A DNA stretch of 64,000 bases, from positions 372,001 through 436,000 of the forward strand of contig NZ_VDEZ01000001.1 in the NCBI RefSeq assembly GCF_017922435.1, given 5' to 3'. Every line of letters begins with the position of its first letter. The first letter of the stretch is position 1. This DNA comes from Thalassospira sp. ER-Se-21-Dark (lineage in GTDB: Bacteria; Pseudomonadota; Alphaproteobacteria; Rhodospirillales; Thalassospiraceae). Position numbers and translations under genes: made by a program. Under the pieces are notes generated by a model. It had not been told where the DNA came from. It made no database searches and was given only the letters and a program-made list of their open reading frames with translations. Below are positions 52,401 to 59,792 of the stretch, one piece after another.

Positions 52401-54974
52401 TATCGTTGCCTGAACGGCAGCGAGCTCTCGCTCCAGTTTGAAGGTGCCTGGTTGCATTGCTCGAGTTGCAAGTCGGTCCATCGTCCTATCCCGGGCATTG
52501 AAAATTGCCTTGACTGCGGAAGTAATACCGTCTCCGCCCTTGATCCAGAAGCCGACCCGGTCTTTCTTGCGCGCAAAGGTTTTTATCGCAAACCGGTTAC
52601 GCAGGCACTTGAGGACCCGCCGCGACAGCCGATGGCTCTCATTGCCGCTGAACACACTGCCCAACTCAACGCACCGCAAAACGAAGACGTGTTCTCCAAG
52701 GCAGAAGAAAATGAGCTCTTGTTCCAGGATATCGCGCTGAGTGGGAGCGGTCTTGGAGGCCGTTCCACCGCAATCGACATTTTGTCCAGCACGACGACTA
52801 TGGAAGTCGGTATCGACCTCGGAGCCTTGTCCGGCGTGGCCCTGCGGAATATGCCACCCGGACGCGCCAACTATCAGCAGCGGGCAGGCCGCGCAGGCCG
52901 CCGCGGCAATGCTGTGGCCACAGTCGTCGCGTTTGGGAGCGCAGACAGCCATGATGAGCACTATTTCTCCCAGCCAGATGAGATGATCCGGGGAGATGTC
53001 GTCGACCCGAAATTGACATTGGACAACATTGAGATCGTGCGCCGTCACATCCGTGCGTTCCTCCTTCAGAACTATCACCAAGATCGTCTTCCCATTATCG
53101 ACCCGAACCAACCACACGACCTGTTTTCGGTTCTCGGAAGCGTATCCGGCTTTCGGAAGGCGGATTCACTCTTAAATCGAGACGACTTCGCCGCATGGCT
53201 CGCCGCTAGCGAGGAGGCGTTGCGTTCCCGGATAGCCGGGTGGATTCCTGAACAGCTATCCGAAGACGATCGGGCCCTTCTCCTCGGTGAGTTCCTCAGT
53301 GATTGCCTTCAAGCTGTGGACAAGGCCATCGCCCCTGGTCCCGGTGAAGAGGATGAGACTGAGGATGAAGATGTCGACGATACTGACGGTGATGAAGAAG
53401 CGGCCGAGGAAGGAGAAGAACATCCTCAGCAGGCTTCCAACCCCGGCAAGATGCTGGACCGCCTCCTTTATTGCGGGAAGTTACCGCGATACGCCTTTCC
53501 TACGGACGTTGCGACCTTCCATGTGTTCGATCGCGACCGATCGTCCCGTCATCGCCACATCATGAAGTTCGCTCCGTCACAGGGCTTGCCGATAGCGCTT
53601 TCCCAGTATGCGCCGGACAAACAGGTCTGGATCTCGGGTAAGTGCTACACCTCGGGGGCCATATATTCGGTGATGAAGGACGACCGCTTCCATGCTTGGG
53701 AGAGCAAGCGTCTCTATATGGAATGCAGCGAGTGTGGTTTCGCCAAGACGTTCGAAGCGGGTGAAATGGTCCGAAATGAGACGACTGATTGCGAAGCATG
53801 CGGTAGCGAAAACACGTTTGGACCCGCTCGCTACTGGATGCGGCCACCGGGATTTGCGCACCCGGTGGGTGTTGAGGAGATGACGTCTCCCGACGAAATT
53901 CCGGAAACCAGTTACGCCACCCGAGCGAAATTGACGATGGACACGCCTGGAGACGATGACGGTTGGTCCGAAGCCAATGAGCGCATCCGTAGCCTAAAAA
54001 CCCGGCGGCACCTCCTGGTGTCGAATACGGGTCCGAAGCAAGAAGGATACAACTACTGTATCAAATGCGGACGAATAGAAGCGAGCAACACCCCTTCGCC
54101 GATTCTGGCGGCGCCCCACCGTAAGCCTTATCCGGATGATGATGACAAACTCATGTGTGATGGAATTGGACCGACACGCCACTTGGTGCTTGGGACCGAT
54201 TTCATCACTGACATCGCGTTGTTCTCAATGCGCGTCGCCGCACCGCTCAAGCTGAAGCCGGGGCACTATTCAACAGATGTCGCGCTACGAACTGTCAGCG
54301 AAGCACTTGCCAAGGCGGCATGCCAGATACTGGAGATAGAGCCTGGCGAGTTGATGGCCGAGTATCGACCTGCGCTCACTCCTGCGGGCAAAAGCGGGCT
54401 GGAAGCAGAGATCTTTCTCTATGATACGCTTCCTGGCGGCGCGGGCTTTGCGAGTCAGTTTGCAGATCGCGGACTTGAGTTGTTCCAGCACGCACTCCAG
54501 TTGCTGAAAACCTGCCCCGAGGACTGTGACGCTTCGTGCTACCGCTGTTTGCGGAGCTTCAAGAACAAATTCGAACATCGCCTGCTCGACAGGCATGTAG
54601 GCGCTGAACTGCTGGAGTATCTGCTGACAGGACAGAATCCGGGATTCAATGCTGAACGCCTCAAGCGATCTACAGCCTTGTTGTTGAACGATCTCCTCCG
54701 GCGCGACGAGGGGCTGGCGACATTCGAGGCTGAGCCAAAAATCTCCTATGGGAATGGAAAGTCAGTAACTGCTCCAATTCTCGCTGAGTGCAAAGGGCGG
54801 AAATTCGTCATTGCGCTTTCGGGGCCATTGACGACAGGTCATCCCGCTGATCCAGCGATAGCTGAATTTCGCGACAGCGGCACTGAGTACCAGGTGATTG
54901 TCGAGAATGAACTCGTCATACGGGGGAACCTTCCAACGGCAACGCGCACCATATACCAGCAGATTACCGGTTGA
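49410..54974 (+). CDS. druE: DruE-like giant helicase with DUF1998 domain
   Basis: The product has about 1854 residues. The superfamily 2 helicase part has YKHQAESLRHNL near 100, Walker A VIMTGTGSGKTESFLLPILG near 115, the DEAH box LIVLDEAHLYRGAAGAE near 342 and motif VI NYQQRAGRAGRRGN near 1153. Zinc-type Cys clusters occur at about 560-610 (CRNCGTAYARAY) and 1015-1040 (CSSCKSVHR, CLDCGS). The C-terminus is the DUF1998 module (YDTLPGGAGFASQFADRGLE, then CYRCLRSFKNKFEHRLLDR), shared by DruE and DISARM DrmA-type proteins. The ATG at 49410 was chosen over GTG 49362 because that lies inside the previous gene. GC is about 58-60%, higher than the preceding three genes. Confidence 0.9.
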   Translation: MQTIKDTIDSLRGSLSDYIEATYHISAPSLIAQRQHLLERDGVIHRVPYLESTPKYQTGDTFGSMVGLPPAAQTLFSRLSSPSEGLPRLIYDPPYKHQAESLRHNLIDGKNLVIMTGTGSGKTESFLLPILGKFAQEAQTRPSVFAEQPAMRALIMYPMNALVNDQLGRLRALLGDPRLVRSFKEWCGRPPRFARYTSRTPYAGIRTSKKDSSRLQSFDSFYVNVLKRADSDDAEEKAQAVELLTALKDRGKWPAKPDLEAWFGEKGSAWQDRKTGEFVRAVTLPDDSELLTRHEVHAAPPDLLVTNYSMLEYMLMRPIERAIFDRTREWLADNPNETFLIVLDEAHLYRGAAGAEVGLLLRRLRDRIGIPEDRFRVICATASFKDADYAPAFGSQLSGVPADTFVPIEGTLDLKEGAGKGTLEDAEALSGIDLNAFYDADSEDSKLAFITPLLDYRGIKGAKSTERGLFDALKSFPPMCALINATMEEARPIAELGTFLFAGGVPPKMVEEAVTALMALGSVARPEPNLPGLLPCRIHNFFRGLPGLWVCMDPDCSELSEDQRDGICGKMYSQPSEECGCGARVLELFTCRNCGTAYARAYTDDVDSPRALWSEPGSQLRMASGETSPLLPIDLLLEHPAHDDGAEPADYDLETGQLNPLTPGPRMRTVFIRQDRLNDTADDENENDNSFESRGQFTPCAVCGKTARFGRSYVQDHQTKGDQPFQALLARQIQIQPPGPQEATPFAPLRGRKVLTFSDSRQVAARLAPNLQMYSERDSLRPLIISGFNWLKEQDAIRPHLNLDDLYFGVLLASKRLNVRLRPEMRGGENFDAEEVVDEAVRQDDLDDPTTLLSLLLKIRQHHPPESLLSSMLTTLTDRFWGMESLALATLKESESHTKKILGLPPISGVAETDEAKLALARYWLRCWNNNGFRLAQMPGTWINRPPSEGFRVKPRNPKAKIRAIESVIDDKAARKVFWDSWSPELFKWFTQSVESGYRCLNGSELSLQFEGAWLHCSSCKSVHRPIPGIENCLDCGSNTVSALDPEADPVFLARKGFYRKPVTQALEDPPRQPMALIAAEHTAQLNAPQNEDVFSKAEENELLFQDIALSGSGLGGRSTAIDILSSTTTMEVGIDLGALSGVALRNMPPGRANYQQRAGRAGRRGNAVATVVAFGSADSHDEHYFSQPDEMIRGDVVDPKLTLDNIEIVRRHIRAFLLQNYHQDRLPIIDPNQPHDLFSVLGSVSGFRKADSLLNRDDFAAWLAASEEALRSRIAGWIPEQLSEDDRALLLGEFLSDCLQAVDKAIAPGPGEEDETEDEDVDDTDGDEEAAEEGEEHPQQASNPGKMLDRLLYCGKLPRYAFPTDVATFHVFDRDRSSRHRHIMKFAPSQGLPIALSQYAPDKQVWISGKCYTSGAIYSVMKDDRFHAWESKRLYMECSECGFAKTFEAGEMVRNETTDCEACGSENTFGPARYWMRPPGFAHPVGVEEMTSPDEIPETSYATRAKLTMDTPGDDDGWSEANERIRSLKTRRHLLVSNTGPKQEGYNYCIKCGRIEASNTPSPILAAPHRKPYPDDDDKLMCDGIGPTRHLVLGTDFITDIALFSMRVAAPLKLKPGHYSTDVALRTVSEALAKAACQILEIEPGELMAEYRPALTPAGKSGLEAEIFLYDTLPGGAGFASQFADRGLELFQHALQLLKTCPEDCDASCYRCLRSFKNKFEHRLLDRHVGAELLEYLLTGQNPGFNAERLKRSTALLLNDLLRRDEGLATFEAEPKISYGNGKSVTAPILAECKGRKFVIALSGPLTTGHPADPAIAEFRDSGTEYQVIVENELVIRGNLPTATRTIYQQITG

Positions 54975-54979
54975 AATAG

Positions 54980-56944
54980 ATGATAGAACTAGTTGGCGTC
55001 GGCGAAGGGAAGGAATACGAGGCAGCACAGCATTTGCGCAAGCAACTGCTTGCCGTCTGGCCCGACCTCAGCCAGCACCCCCAAGATCATGTGAAGATTT
55101 TCGTTGGCCTTAAGCTCTACGGACATCCGATCGAAGATATCGACCTTTTTGTGGTGGGCCAGTTCTCCGAGCCACGCCAGTTCGACATTGAGTTCAAATT
55201 CTATCCGCGCGAGGGCGAGCCTTTCGTTCCGCGGCGCGCTTCGGTGCGCAACTTCGCCCTTGTCATTGAGGCCAAATCACACGATGCGACCGGTGTTAGG
55301 TTCGACGACAAGGTTGCTTCGGTAAGGTATCCCAGAGGCTGGGAGTGCGTGACCGAGAAGGCCCGGCAGCAGGTATTCGAACTCAAAAGGTACCTTGCAC
55401 GGAACGGAGTGCCGAAAATCTATCTCCAAGATCTGATTTTCTTTTCCGGGCTAGCCGAGGTTGATCTCCCTAAGCGACCACACAACTGCTTTGGAATCGA
55501 TACAAGCTTCGAACGCATCCTAAACGTTCTGGGCCAAGTGTCTTCTCCGGTGAACAATAACCGTAACGTTACCCTTAGCTTCGGGTCGGAAGAAGTCTTC
55601 AACTCAATTTTTTCCCAAGAAAGCACTTTGCTTCAAACTATGGAGCCCACACCACTCGACCGAAGAAGAATGGATCGCATCGTGAAGGCAGCATTGCCGG
55701 AAGCTTGGCTTGATGACCTGATGCGCAAACAAATCGTATTCCGTGGGAGGGGAGGAGTTGGGAAGACAGTCCTCCTTCTTCAGATGGCCTATCGTGCATA
55801 TGACAGCAACCGGATGCGATCACTTGTGCTAACCTACAATAAAGCTCTTGTCGCAGACATGAGGCGCACAATGGCATTACTCGGTGTACCACATCAAATC
55901 GGGAAAGGTGGAATTAGAATAGACACAGTTCATGCATTCATTGGACGTCTAATGCATGAATTGGGTATCATTACGACTTACGATGATTTTTTGACACGAT
56001 ATGAAGAACATAAAGATACTCTTCTTAACTACATTCGCAGCGGCGCCCTTTCCTCTCAGGATCTGGCGAACCTCCTAGAAAAGAATACGGAGGAATTCTC
56101 ATGGGAGCTAATCTTTATTGATGAAGGACAAGATTGGCCAACAAACGAAATTGAAATTCTGCGAGCTGTGTATCCACCTGAACATATTGTTGTTGCGGAC
56201 GGTGTGGATCAGTACGTAAGAGCATCTGTAGCCGATTGGTCATCAGGACTTGCACGAGAGCAGTTGAGGCCTCGTCGTTTACGTAGATGCCTTCGGATGA
56301 AGGCAAACCTAGCGCACTTTGTACAAGATTGCGCAAAATCTTTCGGCCTTCAAAACTGGGACTTAGAGCCCAACCCAGATGCCAATGGGGGCCGCGTAAT
56401 CATTGTCGAGGGCGATATGGCCACTCGCACTGCATTGCTAAATCAGACAATGGAACAGGCCTCAAAGCTCGGAAACTATCCTGTAGACCTGCTTGCATGC
56501 GTTCCGCCGTCATTAGTAGTCCACGAAGATGAACATGCATACTCAATTCCCGGACATACAATTCAACAGAATGGAGGAGCGGTCTGGGACGCCTCATCAA
56601 TCGACGTCCGTGAATTCTATCCAACAGAACGTGATGCTCTGAGGATCGTACAGTATGACTCTTGTCGTGGACTTGAAGGCTGGGCAGTAATCAATTACGC
56701 CATCGACGATTTATATGATTACAAACGCGAACAATGGTTAGCTTTGTCTGAGGACCCTGGAGGACTCTTCGAGACAAGGGAAGAACTTGCGGCAAACTAC
56801 GCAGCACAATGGTTGATGATTCCTCTAACTCGTGCAATGGACACTATCGTAGTAAATGTAACCAACCGACCTTCAGTTGTAAAAGATGCACTTAGAGGCA
56901 TTTACAACCAGCGAACTGATTTCATTGAATGGCTCAAGATTTAG
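54980..56944 (+). CDS. NERD-like nuclease fused to a superfamily 1 helicase
   Basis: The product has 654 residues. The N-terminal 210 residues resemble a NERD/PD-(D/E)XK nuclease: DIDLFVVGQF and FALVIEAKSHDATGV supply the D...E-x-K pattern (residues about 54 and 95), followed by a helix-rich part. From residue 250 there is a UvrD-type helicase with FRGRGGVGKTVLLLQMAYRA (motif I) and WELIFIDEGQDWPTNEIEIL (motif II, DEGQ). Motifs near GWAVINYAIDD and LMIPLTRAMDTIVV close it. It starts 5 bp after the helicase stop, so it is likely in the same operon. The first third is GC-rich like the DruE gene; the rest is AT-rich, so a recombination joint may lie near 55.8 kb. Confidence 0.8.
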   Translation: MIELVGVGEGKEYEAAQHLRKQLLAVWPDLSQHPQDHVKIFVGLKLYGHPIEDIDLFVVGQFSEPRQFDIEFKFYPREGEPFVPRRASVRNFALVIEAKSHDATGVRFDDKVASVRYPRGWECVTEKARQQVFELKRYLARNGVPKIYLQDLIFFSGLAEVDLPKRPHNCFGIDTSFERILNVLGQVSSPVNNNRNVTLSFGSEEVFNSIFSQESTLLQTMEPTPLDRRRMDRIVKAALPEAWLDDLMRKQIVFRGRGGVGKTVLLLQMAYRAYDSNRMRSLVLTYNKALVADMRRTMALLGVPHQIGKGGIRIDTVHAFIGRLMHELGIITTYDDFLTRYEEHKDTLLNYIRSGALSSQDLANLLEKNTEEFSWELIFIDEGQDWPTNEIEILRAVYPPEHIVVADGVDQYVRASVADWSSGLAREQLRPRRLRRCLRMKANLAHFVQDCAKSFGLQNWDLEPNPDANGGRVIIVEGDMATRTALLNQTMEQASKLGNYPVDLLACVPPSLVVHEDEHAYSIPGHTIQQNGGAVWDASSIDVREFYPTERDALRIVQYDSCRGLEGWAVINYAIDDLYDYKREQWLALSEDPGGLFETREELAANYAAQWLMIPLTRAMDTIVVNVTNRPSVVKDALRGIYNQRTDFIEWLKI

Positions 56945-57056
56945 TCAACTCAACATTCTTGACTGGTTTCCTCAGAACTAAGGGCTTGATATTCTGAGAA
57001 CCTATGGAATCTTTATAAGATCGTCACAGCCACCGATAAAATAGTTAACTACCGGA

Positions 57057-57488
57057 TTAACTAAAATCCCGCAAAAAGCTCTCTACAACCCAAAGAACCT
57101 CTTCATCCGTATTGCGTTGTAGCGCCTGCAGGCCGGTCAACCCATCCAGTTCGCCATGCGACATTTTCAGAAATCGATAAACTGCCCAAGGCTTGCCCAA
57201 ACGAGCATGCAGTTCGTTAAGTATCCCGTATGGTTTTCCGTCTTTGTTGAGCTGCCAGATAGGAAAACGATATCCTTTCACTGCACCATTGATACCCAAC
57301 AACTCCCCGCGACGTCGCTTACCGTTCACAGTTGCGACAGAAACTCCTAGCAGCGCAGCAAACTCCTCAGAGGTCTTCATTTCCTCACCGGTAAGTATCT
57401 CGGCGGACAGTTTGCGTCCCCGTTCTCTCGCTGCATCAATAGCATCGCGCAGTTTCGTCTTGTCCGAAGAAGTTGACATGATCCTCAT
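57057..57488 (-). CDS. ParS/MbcA/Xre-like antitoxin-type DNA-binding protein (no toxin adjacent)
   Basis: The product is about 143 residues. The middle contains a helix-turn-helix (SEEFAALLGVSVATVNGKRR, near residues 42-61). The C-terminus (LGKPWAVYRFLKMSHGELDG, then LQALQRNTDEEVLWVVESFL) resembles the toxin-binding domain of the MbcA/ParS group, whose partners are RES-domain toxins. No RES toxin is next to it. Starts at ATG 57488 (after GGAG) or ATG 57479 (after GAGG) are both good; ATG 57527 is too far upstream. It may regulate neighbouring genes or be a relic. It is convergent with the operon to its left. Confidence 0.65.
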   Translation of the reverse strand: MRIMSTSSDKTKLRDAIDAARERGRKLSAEILTGEEMKTSEEFAALLGVSVATVNGKRRRGELLGINGAVKGYRFPIWQLNKDGKPYGILNELHARLGKPWAVYRFLKMSHGELDGLTGLQALQRNTDEEVLWVVESFLRDFS

Positions 57489-57802
57489 ACTCTCCGTCGC
57501 TGACCATACTTCAATTTGGAACAGCAAGCTTTCCTGACAGGCTCCACTTTACCACAAAACCCTGCTTGCGTGCCGCACGAAGCTCGCATCTCTTTGCGCA
57601 TGAAAATTGGTCATCAAGCACCGGAAATGCTATCATCTCTTCACAAGGTTGAGCTTCAGCCATTTTCATCCAGCATGAATTTGAGGCAAACCGTTGAAGC
57701 CTTCAGCCAACGTGGCTCTATTGACCGAACGCTTAAAACCCAAAAGCATCTCCGACTATCTGACCCGTTCTGGCGTGAACGTTTGAGCAGTGAGACCCCA
57801 AA
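57489..57802. other. Non-coding gap between divergent antitoxin-like genes
   Basis: About 314 bp. Three plus-strand frames cross it but have no ribosome site or family pattern. It must hold promoters for both flanking genes. No repeats, tRNA or array sites were seen. Confidence 0.5.
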
Positions 57803-58066
57803 ATGTATCCCTGTAAAATTTCAAAGCGAGATGGTGAATTCGCTCTCACATTGCCAAATGATCTGGTTTCCAGGCTGAACCTTAAAGAGGGACAGACCCT
57901 TTTTGCGTCAGTGCAAGATGGCGTACTCCTACTTCGTCAGGGAAACACACCTTGTTACTCGCTGGACGACCTTCTGGCCGCTACAAACCCAGAAGCACTT
58001 GCGCAAGCAAACGCACACAGTGAATGGCTGGAAGCATCTCCTGCTGTAGGACGAGAAATCATCTAG
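57803..58066 (+). CDS. AbrB/MazE-type antitoxin-like protein (orphan)
   Basis: This 87-residue protein has a SpoVT/AbrB swapped-hairpin domain at residues 4-48 (ISKRDGEFALTLPNDLVSRL, then LKEGQTLFASVQDGVLLLRQ). The tail (SEWLEASPAVGREII) fits the toxin-binding end of MazE-type antitoxins. It is expected to bind its own promoter. The usual partner, a MazF, PIN or Doc toxin, would follow on the same strand; instead the gene is followed within 75 bp by a convergent Fic-domain gene. The Fic protein could be its functional target, as in Phd/Doc pairs, but the opposite orientation makes this uncertain. Confidence 0.75.
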   Translation: MYPCKISKRDGEFALTLPNDLVSRLNLKEGQTLFASVQDGVLLLRQGNTPCYSLDDLLAATNPEALAQANAHSEWLEASPAVGREII

Positions 58067-58139
58067 TCAACCGAACCTGACTTTACTGCACTCCCTAGTT
58101 TGAATTGAGCCCGCATCCGGCCTACGGCACACGACGAAC

Positions 58140-59618
58140 CTATCGCGGACGCTCAAGGCGCAGATAGTGCTCATTCGCCTCTTCCGGCTCCAGAAACGCA
58201 TTACATGCCTCAAGAATGCTGCGCGTTTCAGCCCAATCCTGCCACAGCACCTCAGATGTCCAAAGCTGAGCAAAATCAAGCACACGGATCAAGGCCGTTG
58301 CATTTCCCATTCGGGACATACTTCTCAAACCAGCAAAATATGTATCTCGAAATACTGGGGGGATTATAGCTCTCGACTGATTGTCAGCCGACATTTCTCT
58401 GTTCATGGCAATGCGTGCCATCCGTCCATTGCCATCATCGAAGGGATGCACCTCACTGATCAGGAACATGGCAAACACGCCACGCCTAAATCCACCCTTA
58501 AGCTCATCAAGCATGGCAAATCCCTCTTCCAAGGTGCCCGTCACCTTTTCGGGAGACACAAATACATAGTCTCCTGCCATGTTGGCTTTGGCCTTGAACA
58601 CACCAGGGTTCTTGCCTGAATGCCCCTGCATGACGCTAGCGTGATCTGTTCTTAATTGGCGAATAAAGGCGTCAAAGCTCGTAGGGGGCGAAGACATGTG
58701 TGCCGCACCGGAAACCACCTGCCACGTCCCGAAAAGGCCCTTAGCATCCTCTAAGCGCCCCTCGGGAATCTTGTTTGTAAAGATGATGTCCCGCGCCTCC
58801 TCTACGTCGAACTTAATTCCCTCAATGAAATTAGAAAAGTAAGCCTCATAGAAAGCACTCAACTCATTTTTGGCTGGGTTTATGGCAGAGACTGGGCGAT
58901 CTGAGGGGATGAACTCGTGCAGTGCCGTAAAAAGCTTTTCAAACAGAACCACACGATCGGCATCAATCCGGGATTCGCCCCTGTTTGTTCGTCTGCCTGC
59001 TTCTGGGAGAACATTATTTACACCGAGCAGGGCACCAATGAGTTGATCAAGCTTTTCAGCTTCCTGTGTCATTCCCAACTGCTGTGCGACCGCAGATACC
59101 TGACCGCGCAACCGGCTTAGGCCGTCTTCCCCATACCGCTCCAAATAGGCTTCTAGATACGCCTCGAGTTCATACTGGTTATATGTTCGCGCGACATGCC
59201 GCGAAGAGGCACGGGACGGAACCATATTTTCGATCAGGGCGCGTGCCGGGCTCGGGATACATACGCCGTTTCTGGTTCTGGTGTCGTCTGAGAGCGGCGC
59301 ATGCCCACGGCGAACATAAATGGTCAAACCAGGCAGAACAGTATTCTGGCCAGTTGAGGTGACGAGAAATATGCACCCATCATTGGCTGGCCCATTCTGA
59401 AGGGCTGTACGCCCGTCAAGAACAGGTTCTGAGTATAGCTTTGAGACGATTTCCCAAAGGTGACGGCGCACATAGTCCTTGAGCGGTGTATCTATATCCT
59501 TGGTATATAGCCCGCGCGCCAGCCATCTCACTCTGTTCGTCTTTAGTGCATAGGAAATAATCTGCCGCGACGATGGTGATGTCGTGAAAAGTTCAGGCAG
59601 ATTTTTTAACGACTGCAT
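58140..59618 (-). CDS. Fic-domain adenylyltransferase fused to an AbiEi-like N-terminal region
   Basis: The product is about 492 residues. The first 140 (SSRQIISYALKTNRVRWLAR, GLYTKDIDTPL) resemble the winged-helix start of AbiEi-type antitoxins. A central helical part contains the inhibitory motif SNFIEG near residue 285, matching [S/T]xxxE[G/N], which blocks ATP binding until released. The catalytic Fic motif HPFDDGNGRMARIAMNRE follows near residue 392, with His as base. Fic enzymes attach AMP or similar groups to target proteins. The intact inhibitory Glu suggests a self-restrained class II enzyme. ATG 59618 follows GGCGGA; the ATG at 59678 is farther and lacks one. The pairing of an AbiEi-like part with Fic is unusual. 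Confidence 0.85.
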   Translation of the reverse strand: MQSLKNLPELFTTSPSSRQIISYALKTNRVRWLARGLYTKDIDTPLKDYVRRHLWEIVSKLYSEPVLDGRTALQNGPANDGCIFLVTSTGQNTVLPGLTIYVRRGHAPLSDDTRTRNGVCIPSPARALIENMVPSRASSRHVARTYNQYELEAYLEAYLERYGEDGLSRLRGQVSAVAQQLGMTQEAEKLDQLIGALLGVNNVLPEAGRRTNRGESRIDADRVVLFEKLFTALHEFIPSDRPVSAINPAKNELSAFYEAYFSNFIEGIKFDVEEARDIIFTNKIPEGRLEDAKGLFGTWQVVSGAAHMSSPPTSFDAFIRQLRTDHASVMQGHSGKNPGVFKAKANMAGDYVFVSPEKVTGTLEEGFAMLDELKGGFRRGVFAMFLISEVHPFDDGNGRMARIAMNREMSADNQSRAIIPPVFRDTYFAGLRSMSRMGNATALIRVLDFAQLWTSEVLWQDWAETRSILEACNAFLEPEEANEHYLRLERPR

Positions 59619-59792
59619 ATACAACAATTCCGCCAATAAGCATGAATAGCCCAAGCATTTTTTGGACAAACTCAACAATAAGATATGGATTTATTGACAA
59701 ATAGACGAATAAGGATCGTCAAAAAAAGCTATTCAAAGCTCAGATATTTCCAACTAGCGAATGCTTGCTATGTGAAAACCGATGCCACATAT

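Noticed and set aside
52386-53117. 243-codon minus-strand frame inside druE
   Set aside because: It covers the helicase motif VI region of the plus-strand gene; no start signal and no protein pattern.
44151-56944. DISARM system
   Set aside because: DUF1998 helicases also occur in DISARM, but no DNA methyltransferase or phospholipase D gene is present, while DUF4338 (DruA) is.
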